41,983 nt of DNA from Acidimicrobiia bacterium (GTDB lineage: Bacteria; Acidobacteriota; Vicinamibacteria; Vicinamibacterales; CAVVIG01), in contig VFZL01000036.1 of NCBI GenBank assembly GCA_016871175.1, positions 1-41,983 on the forward strand. Direction: 5' to 3'. The notes beneath the pieces are model-generated. The model searched no databases and was not told where the DNA came from. It saw only the letters and a list, made by a program, of their open reading frames with translations. This document shows positions 7,008 to 15,343 of the stretch, piece after piece. Numbering within the stretch: position 1 is the first letter of the stretch; the number at the start of each line of letters is the position of its first letter. The position numbers and the translations under genes were made by a program.

Positions 7008-8150
7008 TTGATGCTGTTCGCACGCCCGAGCTCCGACGCGCGCGCCACCGCGCTCATCGCCTGTGCGGCCTTGCTGCTCGCGGCCAGCACGCTGGCTCAG
7101 CAGCCCGCCCCAACCGTGGACCTGACGCCGGCGCCGCCAATCGCGCTCCCGAGCGCCAAGATGGCCGGATCGCTGCACGTCGACAGCAACAGCGCCGTCG
7201 TCTGGGACCTCCTGGACGAGGAGCGCACTCTCCACGTGTTCACGTCGGTCGATGGCATCGTGTCTCTCAGCACAGGCCGGACGCTCGAACACTTGGAGTT
7301 CCAGGGTCACGTGACGTGGGATCCCCAGGCGCCCGATGGCTGCGTGTGGATGGAGGCGGTGCTCGCCGATGCGGACGGCGTGTGGTACGGGTACTACCAC
7401 AATGAGGTGGTCCCGGCCGAATGTCCCGACAGCGACAAAATGGAGCCACGTATCGGGGCAGCGCGCTCGCGGGACCGCGGCCGAACCTGGGAAGACTTGG
7501 GCATCGTTCTGTCGTCGCTGCCTGGCACGTCGGAGTGTGACACGCGCAACCTGTATTTCGCCGGCGGCGTCGGAGACTTCACGGCAGTCCTCGATCGAGA
7601 CGAACACTACGTGTACTTGCTCTTCTCGCAGTACGTTCGAGACACCGAGGCGCAGGGCGTTGCCGCCGCGCGGCTGCTCTGGGCCAACCGAGACCAGCCG
7701 GTCGGTGCCGTGGAGGTCTCGCAAGGCGGCCTCTGGCTGCCCGCGAACGACGCGACGGTTCCCCGTGACGACGGGACGATCGACGTCGCCTGGGAGTATC
7801 CGATTGGTACACCGCTGTTTCCGACCCACGATTCATGACACGACGGCGGCTCCGCCGACGCGTTCTGGGGCCCGTCGGTCCACTGGAACACGTTCCTGGA
7901 GCGGTACGTGATGGTGCTCAATCGCACGAAGACCACCAGTTGGGATAATGAGGGGATCTACGTGTCGTTCAATCCGGACGTGGCCTCCCCTGAAGCGTGG
8001 TCGACGCTGGTGCGGACCCTTCGGAACGGCCGCTGGTATCCATAAGTCGTCGGACTCGAGCACGGTAGCGGCACCGACCGGCTCGCAGGCCAGCGCGCGC
8101 GCTTCTTCATGGGCGGTCTCTCCGACATCGAGGTTGAGTTCGAGAGGTAA
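7008..8150 (+). pseudogene. Secreted sialidase/BNR-fold protein gene with two in-frame stop codons
   Basis: From ATG 7008 one reading frame runs to TAA 8148-8150 (380 codons), interrupted only by TGA at 7836-7838 and TAA at 8043-8045, with no frameshift. The N-terminus is a signal peptide (ALIACAALLLAASTLAQ). The body has beta-propeller features: an Asp-box-like RSRDRGRTWEDLG and DGVWYGYYHNE, typical of glycosidase-like secreted proteins. Downstream of the first stop, DAFWGPSVHWNTFLERYVMV continues in the same frame. The TGA can be explained as TGG (Trp) lost by G to A, the TAA as CAA (Gln) lost by C to T. If read as is, a 276-aa product lacking the last blades would be made. No catalytic set is assignable. 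Confidence 0.75.
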
Positions 8151-8206
8151 TCCGCCGCGCCGCCGCCCCCCTCCCATGCGCTAGGTCTTGATATAGTGCG
8201 GACGCT

Positions 8207-10474
8207 ATGGGTCGCGCCTTCAGGCCTTCGCTCGTCCTTCTGGCGGTCCTCTTCTTCGGGTCTGGCGTCAGTGCGCTGATCTATCAGGTCCTCTGGCTGC
8301 GCCTGCTGGCCCTCGTGTTTGGGGTCACGGTGCACGCCGCCACGACGGTGCTCGCCAGCTTCATGGCGGGCCTGGCCCTCGGCAGCGCCCTTGCGGGCCG
8401 CGTCGCCGATCGGACCCCGGTTCCCCTCCGCTGGTTCGGATGCGTCGAGGTCGTCGTCGGTCTGCTGGCGTTGGCGACCTACTGGGTGCTGCCCACGCTC
8501 ACGCCGTGGTATGCGGCGCTCCAATCCTCCCTTCCTGACGGTCTCTGGATCCAGACCGCGATCAGGTTCGTCGGATCGTTCGCGGTCCTTCTCACGCCCA
8601 CGATCCTGATGGGCATGACGTTGCCGCTCATGCTGAAAGCCTCCGACACCGGGGAGCGCCGTAGCGGCCGGATCGGCGTCCTGTATGCGACCAACACGGC
8701 AGGGGCCGTTCTTGGCGCGCTGCTGACCGGCTACCTGCTGATCGGAAGCGTGGGCATCGCCGGAGCTTTTCGCATCGCCGCGTCGATCAACGTCCTCGTC
8801 GGCCTCGTAGCGCTGACCTTGTCTGGCGGGGCCGACCGAGCGTCATCACCAACCTTCGCAGAGCCAGTGCGGGCTCGTCCGCCGTTCGCGGCGGTAGCGG
8901 TGTTCGCGCTCTCCGGATTCGCGGCGTTGGCCCTCGAGGTTGTGTGGTTTCGTGTGCTCGTGTACTTCGTCCCGGCGACGAGCTACGCGTTCTCGACCAT
9001 GCTGGCTGCGGTGCTGCTGGGACTCGCCCTCGGATCGTATGCGGCGACGCCGCTGTTGAGGACACCCGATCGGCTGCTGCGCCGCCTGGTGTGGATTCAG
9101 TTCGCCACCGCCATCGCCGTTCCGCTCGCCGCCACTGCGATTGCGAGCGCTTATCGGGCCGGGTGGCACACGACGGCCGACATTCACATCAGCGTGGTCT
9201 TGGCGCTTCCGCCAGCCTTCTTGATGGGCCTCTCCTACCCGATCGGACTCCGGCTGTGGGGTGGCGGGGGATCATCCAAAGCCGGCGCGCGGGAATCGGT
9301 GCAGGCGACACGCGTCGGCGATTTGAACTCGGCGAACCTGCTCGGCGGCATCGTCGGCGCGGTGGTGGGGGGGTTCGTCGCGCTGCCGCTGCTGGGCACG
9401 CGCGCGGCGATCATCTGCTTGGGGGGCGTATACGCGTTGACGTTCGTGCTCCTCCTCCGGTTGACCGTCGCGCCGCGTCGAACCGTTCCACTCGCCGCAG
9501 CGGGACTGCTCGCCTTCACTCTCGCCGCGGTCAGCGTGCCCGATATGCTCGACGTCGCCAGCAACCGACGCTATCCAGTAGACGAGCGTCCCTTCTGGCG
9601 CCAAGAAGGCGCTCAGACCACCGTCGCCGTACGGCGACGTGCTGACCAAGGCGTCGTCCTGTATCTGGACGGGCTGCACCAGGCGTCCGACCTGCCGGAG
9701 ATGGTGGCCTTGCACCGGCTGATCGGCCACCTCCCGATGGCGCTGCACCCCGACCCGAGGCGCACGATCGTCATCGGCCTGGGAGGCGGCGTCACGCCGG
9801 GCGCGGTGAGCCAGCACGACACCACAGTGGACGTCGTGGAGCTCTCGCCGTCGGTGGTCGAAGCGGCGCAGTGGTTTGAGCACGTCAACTATGCGGTCAC
9901 CTCGCGATCGAACGTCCGCATGCGCGTCGACGATGGTCGGAACTTTCTGTCGTCCAGAGCGGGTCGGTACGACGTAATGACCGCCGACCTGATTCAGCCT
10001 GAACACGCGGGCGCCGGGCATCTCTACTCCCTCGAGTACTTCACCCTGATGCGGCGGGCACTCGCGGACGGCGGCTTGGCGCTCCAGTGGATCGGCCACC
10101 GCAGCGAAGTCGAGTACAAGTTGATGCTGCGGACGTTCCTCGCCGCCTTCCCGCACGCCACGCTCTGGGCAGGCGGTCAACTCCTGATCGGATCGACCGG
10201 CCCGCTCACGATTGACCGCGCCGCGTTCGAATGCAAGCTCGCACGCGAGGAAACGCGGGCGGCGCTGCAGACCGTAGGTCTGACTGATTTCGATGCGCTG
10301 GTCGCCCAGTACGTCGCCGGACCAGATGAGCTGCGCGCGTTCGCTGGCGATGGGCCGCTGCTCAGCGACGATCGTCCGTTGCTGGAGTACTTTCGCACGC
10401 TGCCACCCGGAGACGGTCGCATCGTCGACCTGACCGGATTCGGAGGACGAGGCGCGGCGCGACTCGTCCGCTGA
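8207..10474 (+). CDS. Spermidine synthase-like domain fused to a multi-pass membrane domain
   Basis: This 755-residue protein has two parts. Residues 1-450 contain about 12 hydrophobic helices in two similar halves, the first starting FFGSGVSALIYQVLWLR and the second FAALALEVVWFRVL. Residues 460-755 are a polyamine-synthase-like Rossmann domain: VIGLGGGVTPG, VVELSPSVVEAA, VDDGRNFL, and a YDVMTADLIQPEHAGAGHLY segment. In true spermidine synthases a DxxD-type catalytic loop is expected here; the sequence instead gives TADLIQP, so aminopropyl transfer is doubtful. Such fusions are widespread and of unknown function. A TATAGT sequence at 8192-8197 is 9 nt before the ATG. It lies 57 bp after the broken sialidase-fold gene. 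Confidence 0.85.
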   Translation: MGRAFRPSLVLLAVLFFGSGVSALIYQVLWLRLLALVFGVTVHAATTVLASFMAGLALGSALAGRVADRTPVPLRWFGCVEVVVGLLALATYWVLPTLTPWYAALQSSLPDGLWIQTAIRFVGSFAVLLTPTILMGMTLPLMLKASDTGERRSGRIGVLYATNTAGAVLGALLTGYLLIGSVGIAGAFRIAASINVLVGLVALTLSGGADRASSPTFAEPVRARPPFAAVAVFALSGFAALALEVVWFRVLVYFVPATSYAFSTMLAAVLLGLALGSYAATPLLRTPDRLLRRLVWIQFATAIAVPLAATAIASAYRAGWHTTADIHISVVLALPPAFLMGLSYPIGLRLWGGGGSSKAGARESVQATRVGDLNSANLLGGIVGAVVGGFVALPLLGTRAAIICLGGVYALTFVLLLRLTVAPRRTVPLAAAGLLAFTLAAVSVPDMLDVASNRRYPVDERPFWRQEGAQTTVAVRRRADQGVVLYLDGLHQASDLPEMVALHRLIGHLPMALHPDPRRTIVIGLGGGVTPGAVSQHDTTVDVVELSPSVVEAAQWFEHVNYAVTSRSNVRMRVDDGRNFLSSRAGRYDVMTADLIQPEHAGAGHLYSLEYFTLMRRALADGGLALQWIGHRSEVEYKLMLRTFLAAFPHATLWAGGQLLIGSTGPLTIDRAAFECKLAREETRAALQTVGLTDFDALVAQYVAGPDELRAFAGDGPLLSDDRPLLEYFRTLPPGDGRIVDLTGFGGRGAARLVR

Positions 10475-10478
10475 CGAA

Positions 10479-10494
10479 GCAGCCCCTCGGCTGC
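10479..10494 (+). terminator. Short hairpin after the fusion gene
   Basis: GCAGCC pairs with GGCTGC over a four-base CCTC loop, 5 nt after the stop codon of the spermidine-synthase fusion. No T-tract follows, so terminator function is uncertain. Confidence 0.25.
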
Positions 10495-10615
10495 GACGAC
10501 GATCGCGTCTGTCGCTGCCGCGATCCCCATGGACGACCCCGCTCAGTCGAGCTGATGGACAAGGCCAGATCGGACTCATGTCGACCGGCACGGCGAGACT
10601 CGTGGCTCTCGTGGC

Positions 10616-10621
10616 TATAAT
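10616..10621 (+). promoter_or_regulatory. -10 element upstream of the dihaem cytochrome gene
   Basis: A perfect TATAAT stands alone in G+C-rich sequence, 140 bp before the start of the cytochrome gene. No convincing -35 hexamer is found 16-18 nt upstream. Confidence 0.35.
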
Positions 10622-10761
10622 GTGCGGCGGCAGAGTAGCCCGCTCGAACGGGGGGCAGGGGCGTACGGCGCGAGTGGGTCCCCATGTCCGTGTTCGAGTC
10701 CATGGCGTTGGAGGCGCTCGGCCCGAGTTCGACAGCGCTGCAGCGGTCCAAGGAGCTGAAC

Positions 10762-11796
10762 ATGAGCAGAATGCGCCGTGCACTCGTTCGTACTGCGTGT
10801 GTCGTCCTGGCAGGACCGGTGCTCGTTGCACAGCAGAGTGCACCAGCACCAACTGCCCCTGTGCCGGCCGGCCTCCCCGACTGGGCCTACACCCCTCCCC
10901 CCCCGCCAGGGTCACCGCCAGCGCCGACGGCTCTGCCTGCCGACGACAATACGGTGATCAAGATCACCGGGAGCGATCGGACCATGCCGCGGAGCGCCAT
11001 GCGCACCGGGCGCGGTGAGATCCCCGACTGGCACCCCGGCGATCGCCGTGGCCAGCTGCCACTAATCGTCAGGAATGGCAAGGAAGGAGTGCTTCCCTGC
11101 GGTCTGTGCCACCTCGCTGACGGGGCAGGGCGTCCGGAGAACGCTCCCGTGAACGGATTGCACCCGACCTACTTCCTTCAGCAGATGGAGGACTTCAAGA
11201 ACGGTCTTCGACGGAGCGCCGACCCCCGCAAGGCCAACACCAACATGATGATTTCGTACACCAAGGCGGCGACGCCCGACGAGTTGAAGGCCGCGGCGGA
11301 GTACTTCGCCGCGCAACCGTATCCGAAGCGGATCAGGGTGATCGAATCGCGCACGGCTCCCAAGGTGCGCCTCCAAGGAGGCATGCACATGGCGATTCCG
11401 CAGAACGAAGGCGGCGGCATGGAACCGATGGGCGACCACCTGGTGGAAGTGCCCGACGACAACCTCCGCGCGGAAGTACGCGACACGCGGATGGGGTGGA
11501 CGGTCTACGCGCCGACCGGCACGCTGAAGAAGGGCCAGCAGCTCGCCGCCAAGTACCAGTGCGGCGTCTGCCACGGCCGGAATCTGGAAGGCCTCGGTCC
11601 GGTGCCGCCTCTGGCTGGCCGATCGCCCAGCTACGCCACGCGCCAACTGTTCGATATGAAGACCGGAACGCGCCGCGGCCCGTGGTCGGAGCTGATGCAG
11701 ACCATCGTGCGCGAGATGTCTGTGCAGGACATGATGGCCGTCACCGCCTATGCCGCGTCGCGCGCGCCCTCCGAGAGCGCGCGCGGCACCCGTTAA
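10762..11796 (+). CDS. Secreted dihaem c-type cytochrome
   Basis: A 344-residue protein from ATG 10762 (AAGGAG 6 nt upstream). A signal peptide (residues 1-25) is followed by a Pro-rich linker with DWAYTPPPPPG. There are two covalent haem sites: CGLCH (113-117) in a domain with LPLIVRNGKEG before it and ADGAGRPEN after it, and CGVCH (267-271) in a second class-I-like domain. Methionines near YFLQQM and in the final helices are possible axial ligands. It should work in periplasmic electron transfer; the partner is unknown. A degraded paralogue lies at 24986-25526 and has the same WAY linker and RQLFD-FNTG tail, so this architecture was duplicated in the region. Confidence 0.85.
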   Translation: MSRMRRALVRTACVVLAGPVLVAQQSAPAPTAPVPAGLPDWAYTPPPPPGSPPAPTALPADDNTVIKITGSDRTMPRSAMRTGRGEIPDWHPGDRRGQLPLIVRNGKEGVLPCGLCHLADGAGRPENAPVNGLHPTYFLQQMEDFKNGLRRSADPRKANTNMMISYTKAATPDELKAAAEYFAAQPYPKRIRVIESRTAPKVRLQGGMHMAIPQNEGGGMEPMGDHLVEVPDDNLRAEVRDTRMGWTVYAPTGTLKKGQQLAAKYQCGVCHGRNLEGLGPVPPLAGRSPSYATRQLFDMKTGTRRGPWSELMQTIVREMSVQDMMAVTAYAASRAPSESARGTR

Positions 11797-13582
11797 CCTG
11801 CCGGGAAGCCGCACGGCTGGTCGAACATCCAAAACGCTGCCGACGTGCGTCAGGCGTCGGCAGCGCCGTCAGAAGCGCAACGTAGCGCTCAACTCCACGT
11901 TCCTGGCCGGCAGAATCGATGTCGGCACAAGGAAGTTCGGCCCGGACAGCTGCGTCAGCGTGACGGTGGTGTTCGCGTTCAGCGCCGGGCTCGTAGCGCA
12001 GGTTGCCGTTCGTGTCGCGCCACTGGAACGTGGTCACCAGCGGCACATTCCGGTTCGCCATCTGGAGCTCGTCGACATAGCGCATGTGCGGGTAGCGGCC
12101 CCATCCGCCTTTGAGCAGCGTCTTGCCGTCGCCCGTGAGGTCGTACGCCGCGTTGACGCGGGGCGACAGGGGATTCCACACCTTGAAATTGGTCCCGGGG
12201 AAACAGGCTGCCGGATAGATTCCGCTGAAGGGGCTGGGTGCCTCCACTCGGCACTGCTCGCGAATGAAGCCGCGATCGTGCGCGTACCGGACGCCCAGAT
12301 TCAGCGTCAGCCGGCGGCCGATCACCGACCGATCCGCCGGCACGTCGTGCATCCGCTCGCGCAGCTGACCGAGTGGGATGTGCGCGCTGTCGCGGATCCA
12401 CTTCTGCGCTCGCTCCGACGCGCCGCGCACGTCGAGCAGGAACGGGGACGGGGACGCCGAGAGACGTGCGGCGACGACGCCAGGAGCGAGCCGTTCCGTC
12501 GAGGTGATGAGATCGGGGCGATCCGCGACGCTGCTGAGCCCGTGTTCGAGATAGCCAATCACGTGATCAAAACCGATTCGTCCGAGCCGCAGCGCCGATT
12601 CGGTCTCGGCGCCCGGATCGGCGATGATCATAATGGGGCGGTCTCGCGTCAGGACCGTGCCGGCCCATGTGGCGTACTGCCCCACCAAGCCGACATTGAT
12701 ACTGCCGAACAGGTGCGCGGCGCCGAACTCGACCGGATCGCGCGAGTCGAGGAGCTGTGCGCCGGCGGCTGCTTTCGCGAGCACCTCAGCGAGAGACAAC
12801 GGCTTCAGCTCTCGCGACAGGGCCACCTCGAGGGTCGGGCGTTCGCGGCTATTAAGCACCGCGTCGTAGGTGAAGTATGGTGGCGCCTCCGGCTGATCAG
12901 CAGTCACCAGGTCGACAAAGACCGCCTTGGACATCGGTTGGAGCGCGTAATTCAATCGTCGCTGCTCACCGATCGTGGACACCGTCTCGCGCGACAGGGC
13001 CTTGCCGCATAACGAACCAGCGCCGTGGGCCGGGTAGACGAGAGTGGGATCTGGCAGCGGCAGGAGCTTCGCGTGCAGCGAGTCGTACAGCAGCCCGCCC
13101 AGCTGCGTGGCCGACCAGCCCAACGCCGCCCGCAAGTCCGGCCGCCCGACGTCACCCACGAAGAGTGTGTCGCCGGTCAGTACCGCGTAGGGTGTATCGG
13201 CGCCGACCTCGAGGTCGTAGACGACCAGCGAGATCGACTCCGGTGTGTGACCGGGCGTATGCAGGGCCACGAGGCGCACACGGCCGAACTCCAGTACTCC
13301 GCCATCCGCAAGCGCTCTGAACGCGTACTCGGTCTGCGCCTGGCTCGATAGGCAAATCGTGGCACCAACGCGGTCGCGCAGCTCGAGGTGGCCTGCCACA
13401 AAGTCGGCGTGCAAGTGGGTGAGTACCACATACGCGATGCGCAACCCCTGGTCGGCTGCACATTGCAGATAACAGTCGACGTCGCGTTGGGGGTCCACCA
13501 CAGCCGCCACGCGCGTCTTCTCGTCGCTAATGAGGTAGGACGCATGAGCAAGACAATTGAGATAGAACTGTTTCAAGATCAC
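11741..13582 (-). CDS. MBL-fold/rhodanese protein fused in frame to a TonB-receptor tail (chimeric ORF)
   Basis: The first 419 residues are a persulfide-dioxygenase-like metallo-beta-lactamase with rhodanese domains. Metal motifs are THLHAD (55-60), HTPGHT, GDTLF and PAHGAGS; a rhodanese domain starts at AQLLDSRDPVEF, with Asp-Pro where the active Cys would be (IMIIADPGAE). A second rhodanese domain begins at FLLDVRGASE and runs to HDVPADRS (413-419), just before its expected catalytic Cys loop. From residue 420 the sequence is VIGRRLTLNLGVRYAHD, the barrel of a TonB-dependent receptor, and it ends in out-of-frame sequence. The metal site may work, but sulfur transfer by the rhodanese domains should not. 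The start is GTG 13582, divergent from a peroxiredoxin. Confidence 0.75.
   Translation of the reverse strand: MILKQFYLNCLAHASYLISDEKTRVAAVVDPQRDVDCYLQCAADQGLRIAYVVLTHLHADFVAGHLELRDRVGATICLSSQAQTEYAFRALADGGVLEFGRVRLVALHTPGHTPESISLVVYDLEVGADTPYAVLTGDTLFVGDVGRPDLRAALGWSATQLGGLLYDSLHAKLLPLPDPTLVYPAHGAGSLCGKALSRETVSTIGEQRRLNYALQPMSKAVFVDLVTADQPEAPPYFTYDAVLNSRERPTLEVALSRELKPLSLAEVLAKAAAGAQLLDSRDPVEFGAAHLFGSINVGLVGQYATWAGTVLTRDRPIMIIADPGAETESALRLGRIGFDHVIGYLEHGLSSVADRPDLITSTERLAPGVVAARLSASPSPFLLDVRGASERAQKWIRDSAHIPLGQLRERMHDVPADRSVIGRRLTLNLGVRYAHDRGFIREQCRVEAPSPFSGIYPAACFPGTNFKVWNPLSPRVNAAYDLTGDGKTLLKGGWGRYPHMRYVDELQMANRNVPLVTTFQWRDTNGNLRYEPGAEREHHRHADAAVRAELPCADIDSAGQERGVERYVALLTALPTPDARRQRFGCSTSRAASRQVNGCRARSRRARATRHRR
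11831..11865 (-). terminator. Rho-independent terminator of the minus-strand receptor fragment
   Basis: CGCTGCCGACG (11835-11845) and CGTCGGCAGCG (11855-11865) form a perfect 11-bp stem with a 9-nt loop. Read on the minus strand it is followed immediately by TTTT (11834-11831). It lies 3 nt after the frame-corrected stop of the TonB-dependent receptor remnant (11869-11871), so it is probably the original receptor terminator and now ends the chimeric transcript. Confidence 0.75.
11869..12328 (-). pseudogene. 3' fragment of an Oar-like TonB-dependent receptor gene
   Basis: Minus-strand sequence from about 12325 encodes the end of a receptor barrel: VIGRRLTLNLGVRYAHD, FPGTNFKVWNPLSPRVNAAY and LLKGGWGRYPHMRYVDEL. 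Near 11985, after LRYEPGA, the frame shifts. In the next frame LNANTTVTLTQLSGPNF continues to NVELSATLRF and a stop at 11869-11871. A terminal Phe after a beta-strand is the normal outer-membrane barrel ending, so this is the true C-terminus. About 150 of the usual 1,000 or so residues remain, and the plug and most of the barrel are gone. The fragment is fused to the rhodanese gene and keeps its own terminator. Confidence 0.72.
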
Positions 13583-13609
13583 GATTCACGACCGTCGCTC
13601 TGACCGGGC

Positions 13610-13617
13610 AGTATAAT
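13610..13617. promoter_or_regulatory. Overlapping divergent -10 elements between the MBL and peroxiredoxin genes
   Basis: The sequence AGTATAAT reads TATAAT on the plus strand (13612-13617), towards the peroxiredoxin gene. It reads TATACT on the minus strand (13615-13610), towards the MBL/rhodanese gene. Both cannot be bound by RNA polymerase at once if both are real. The -35 regions are poor on both strands. Confidence 0.45.
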
Positions 13618-13662
13618 CGCGCTCCGCGACAACCGCATCGACGTTCATCAGGAGGGATGACC

Positions 13663-14340
13663 ATGGCCACCACAACCGGCCCGCTTCCGATTGGTAGCGA
13701 CGCACCAGACTTCGAGGCGATGACCACCGAAGGCCCGATTCGCTTCCACGAATGGCTCGGCAACTCGTGGGGCGTGCTCTTCTCTCACCCGAAAGACTTC
13801 ACGCCGGTCTGCACGACCGAGCTTGGCTACATGGCGCGCATCAAGCCAGACTTCGACAGGCGTGGGGTCAAGATCATCGGCCTGAGCGTTGACCCGGTCG
13901 AGAGCCATCGCGGCTGGTCGAAGGACATCGCGGAGACGCAAGGGTACGCGCCCAATTACCCGATGATCGCGGACTTGGACCTCAAGGTGTCGAAGCTCTA
14001 TGGCATGCTGCCGGCCGAGGCAGGGGAAACCTGCGAAGGGCGCACCGCCCTGGACAACCAGACGGTGCGTAACGTGTACGTGATCGGGCCTGACAAGAAG
14101 ATCAAGTTGGTCCTCTCCTACCCGATGAGCACCGGGCGGAATTTCGACGAAGTGTTGCGCGTGATTGACTCGATACAGCTGACGGCAAAACACAAGGTGG
14201 CCACGCCGGTGAACTGGCGCGACGGCGACAAGGTGATCATCCTGCCGGCGGTTCAAGAGGCCGAGGCGCGGGAGCGCTTCCCACACGGATGGGATGCCCC
14301 GAAACCGTACCTACGGTACGTACCTCAGCCGAGAGACTGA
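13663..14340 (+). CDS. Peroxiredoxin, Prx6-like (1-Cys group)
   Basis: This 225-residue protein reduces peroxides through a peroxidatic cysteine. The catalytic loop is SHPKDFTPVCTTE with Cys50. The only other cysteine is in GETCEGRT, away from the usual resolving position, which fits the Prx6 group, as do the C-terminal extension PVNWRDGDKVIILP and the total length (about 210-230 in the family). ATG 13663 is preferred because AGGAGG lies 7 nt upstream; the ATG at 13657 is too close to it. It is cytoplasmic (no signal). Divergent pairing with a persulfide-dioxygenase-like gene suggests joint handling of peroxide and reactive sulfur species. Confidence 0.92.
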   Translation: MATTTGPLPIGSDAPDFEAMTTEGPIRFHEWLGNSWGVLFSHPKDFTPVCTTELGYMARIKPDFDRRGVKIIGLSVDPVESHRGWSKDIAETQGYAPNYPMIADLDLKVSKLYGMLPAEAGETCEGRTALDNQTVRNVYVIGPDKKIKLVLSYPMSTGRNFDEVLRVIDSIQLTAKHKVATPVNWRDGDKVIILPAVQEAEARERFPHGWDAPKPYLRYVPQPRD

Positions 14341-14374
14341 TCGCCCGGATCCGCCACGCGCCCTTGACGTAAAG

Positions 14375-14403
14375 GCGCCTGGGCGGCTTCGGGACCCAGG
14401 TGC
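14375..14403 (+). terminator. Hairpin downstream of the peroxiredoxin gene
   Basis: GCGCCTGGG (14375-14383) pairs with CCCAGGTGC (14395-14403) as a 9-bp stem with one G-T wobble and an 11-nt loop, 35 nt after the stop codon. There is no T-tract immediately after it, so it is a possible factor-dependent terminator or processing signal. Confidence 0.35.
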
Positions 14404-14775
14404 GCGGCTAGCCCAGCGGCAACGGTTCGCCCGTTTAGCCAGCCAGTTCTATAAATCTGTGGACAAGCGACATCTATTGTGTATTGTGTTTCTTGCTGAT
14501 CCGGGCCTCTTTTGAATACCGGAATCCTGTCAAGATATCGTCAGATCTCCCCGTTCTTGCGCGGTTGTTCGTTGATGTGGCTGCTTCTTGTCGAGGCCTT
14601 GAACTCAGCTCTTGAACTCGGGTCTCCTGTCTGAGCACGACATCCGCTCAGACGGTTCGCAACTGACGACGGGCTGCGCTGGTTAGGCGAACTGCCGCCT
14701 GCCGACGTGCCGGCCGACTGTCTGGTGACCGGAGAGCGAGAGGGTGTGGCGGCGTGATGCCAGGAGGAGGACGAC
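14404..14775. other. Intergenic region without a recognisable gene
   Basis: No coding frame with family resemblance is seen. The part 14445-14535 is markedly A+T-rich for this window (TATAAATC, TATTGTGTATTGTGTTT) and could hold promoter elements. CTTGAACTC occurs twice within about 25 bp near 14598-14625. A Shine-Dalgarno AGGAGG at 14763-14770 serves the following gene. Confidence 0.4.
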
Positions 14776-15132
14776 GTGGGAAAGTCTGCGGCCGTAGGGT
14801 GCTTGCTTGGAGCTGTGACCCTCGGTGTGGTACCGCCTGCTGCGGCGCAGCGTAACCTCGCCCCGCAGCTGTCGGTGGGCTACTCGATCGTGGTAAACGA
14901 TGAGGTGGCCGTGAACCAGAGCACGCTGCCGCTCGGGTTTCAGGTCGATGCCGCGTTCGCGCTCCACGAGCGGATCATGCTGGCGGCCGAGCTGAACGGG
15001 CACTTCAAAATGGGCATCACACCGAGTGCGTCGATGGACCGTGTGGTTGCGCCGCTCCCGACGCGGGAATTCCAGGCGCTATCGTTCAACCGTCCGGAGA
15101 CGGGGTTCTGTTCACCCACGCTGCGCGCTTGA
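14776..15132 (+). CDS. Truncated outer-membrane beta-barrel-like protein, 118 aa
   Basis: It starts at GTG 14776 with AGGAGG 5 nt upstream. A signal peptide with cleavage near VVPPAAAQ is followed by strand-like alternating sequence: LAPQLSVGYSIVVNDEVAVN, LPLGFQVDAAFALHERIML and AAELNGHFKM. This resembles small outer-membrane barrel proteins of Acidobacteriota that are usually 170-200 residues. Here the frame ends early in non-strand sequence (PETGFCSPTLRA) without the terminal aromatic residue of a barrel. The downstream 200 bp give no convincing continuation, so it is probably a 3'-truncated gene. A short product may still be made. Confidence 0.45.
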   Translation: MGKSAAVGCLLGAVTLGVVPPAAAQRNLAPQLSVGYSIVVNDEVAVNQSTLPLGFQVDAAFALHERIMLAAELNGHFKMGITPSASMDRVVAPLPTREFQALSFNRPETGFCSPTLRA

Positions 15133-15343
15133 AGAGCCGGTCCGCCTGTTCCCAGGTGCCCTGAAGGGTCCGTCGGGCGGGACCATTTCCAACACGACGG
15201 AGGAAACGAGGACGAAGTGCCGCATGCTGCGCCTCACCGATATCCGCTGTTTTCCCGCCCGCCGACACGCCAGCCCATCAATATCAAACGTATTGAGTTA
15301 CGGTAATCTCCTGTCTGTACCGCAGCCGGCACAGGGAGGCTTT

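Noticed and set aside
7836-7838. Selenocysteine or readthrough at the in-frame TGA
   Set aside because: The position fits Trp, the protein is not a known selenoprotein type, no stem-loop was evident just after the codon, and a second stop (TAA) follows in the same frame.
9272-10915. A 547-codon minus-strand frame opposite the spermidine-synthase fusion
   Set aside because: It lies antisense to a gene with clear domain motifs, is Arg/His/Gln-rich with no family resemblance, and is the usual antisense shadow in G+C-rich DNA.
11750-13012. A 420-codon plus-strand frame opposite the MBL/rhodanese fusion
   Set aside because: The minus strand carries clear metal-binding and rhodanese motifs; the plus frame has none.
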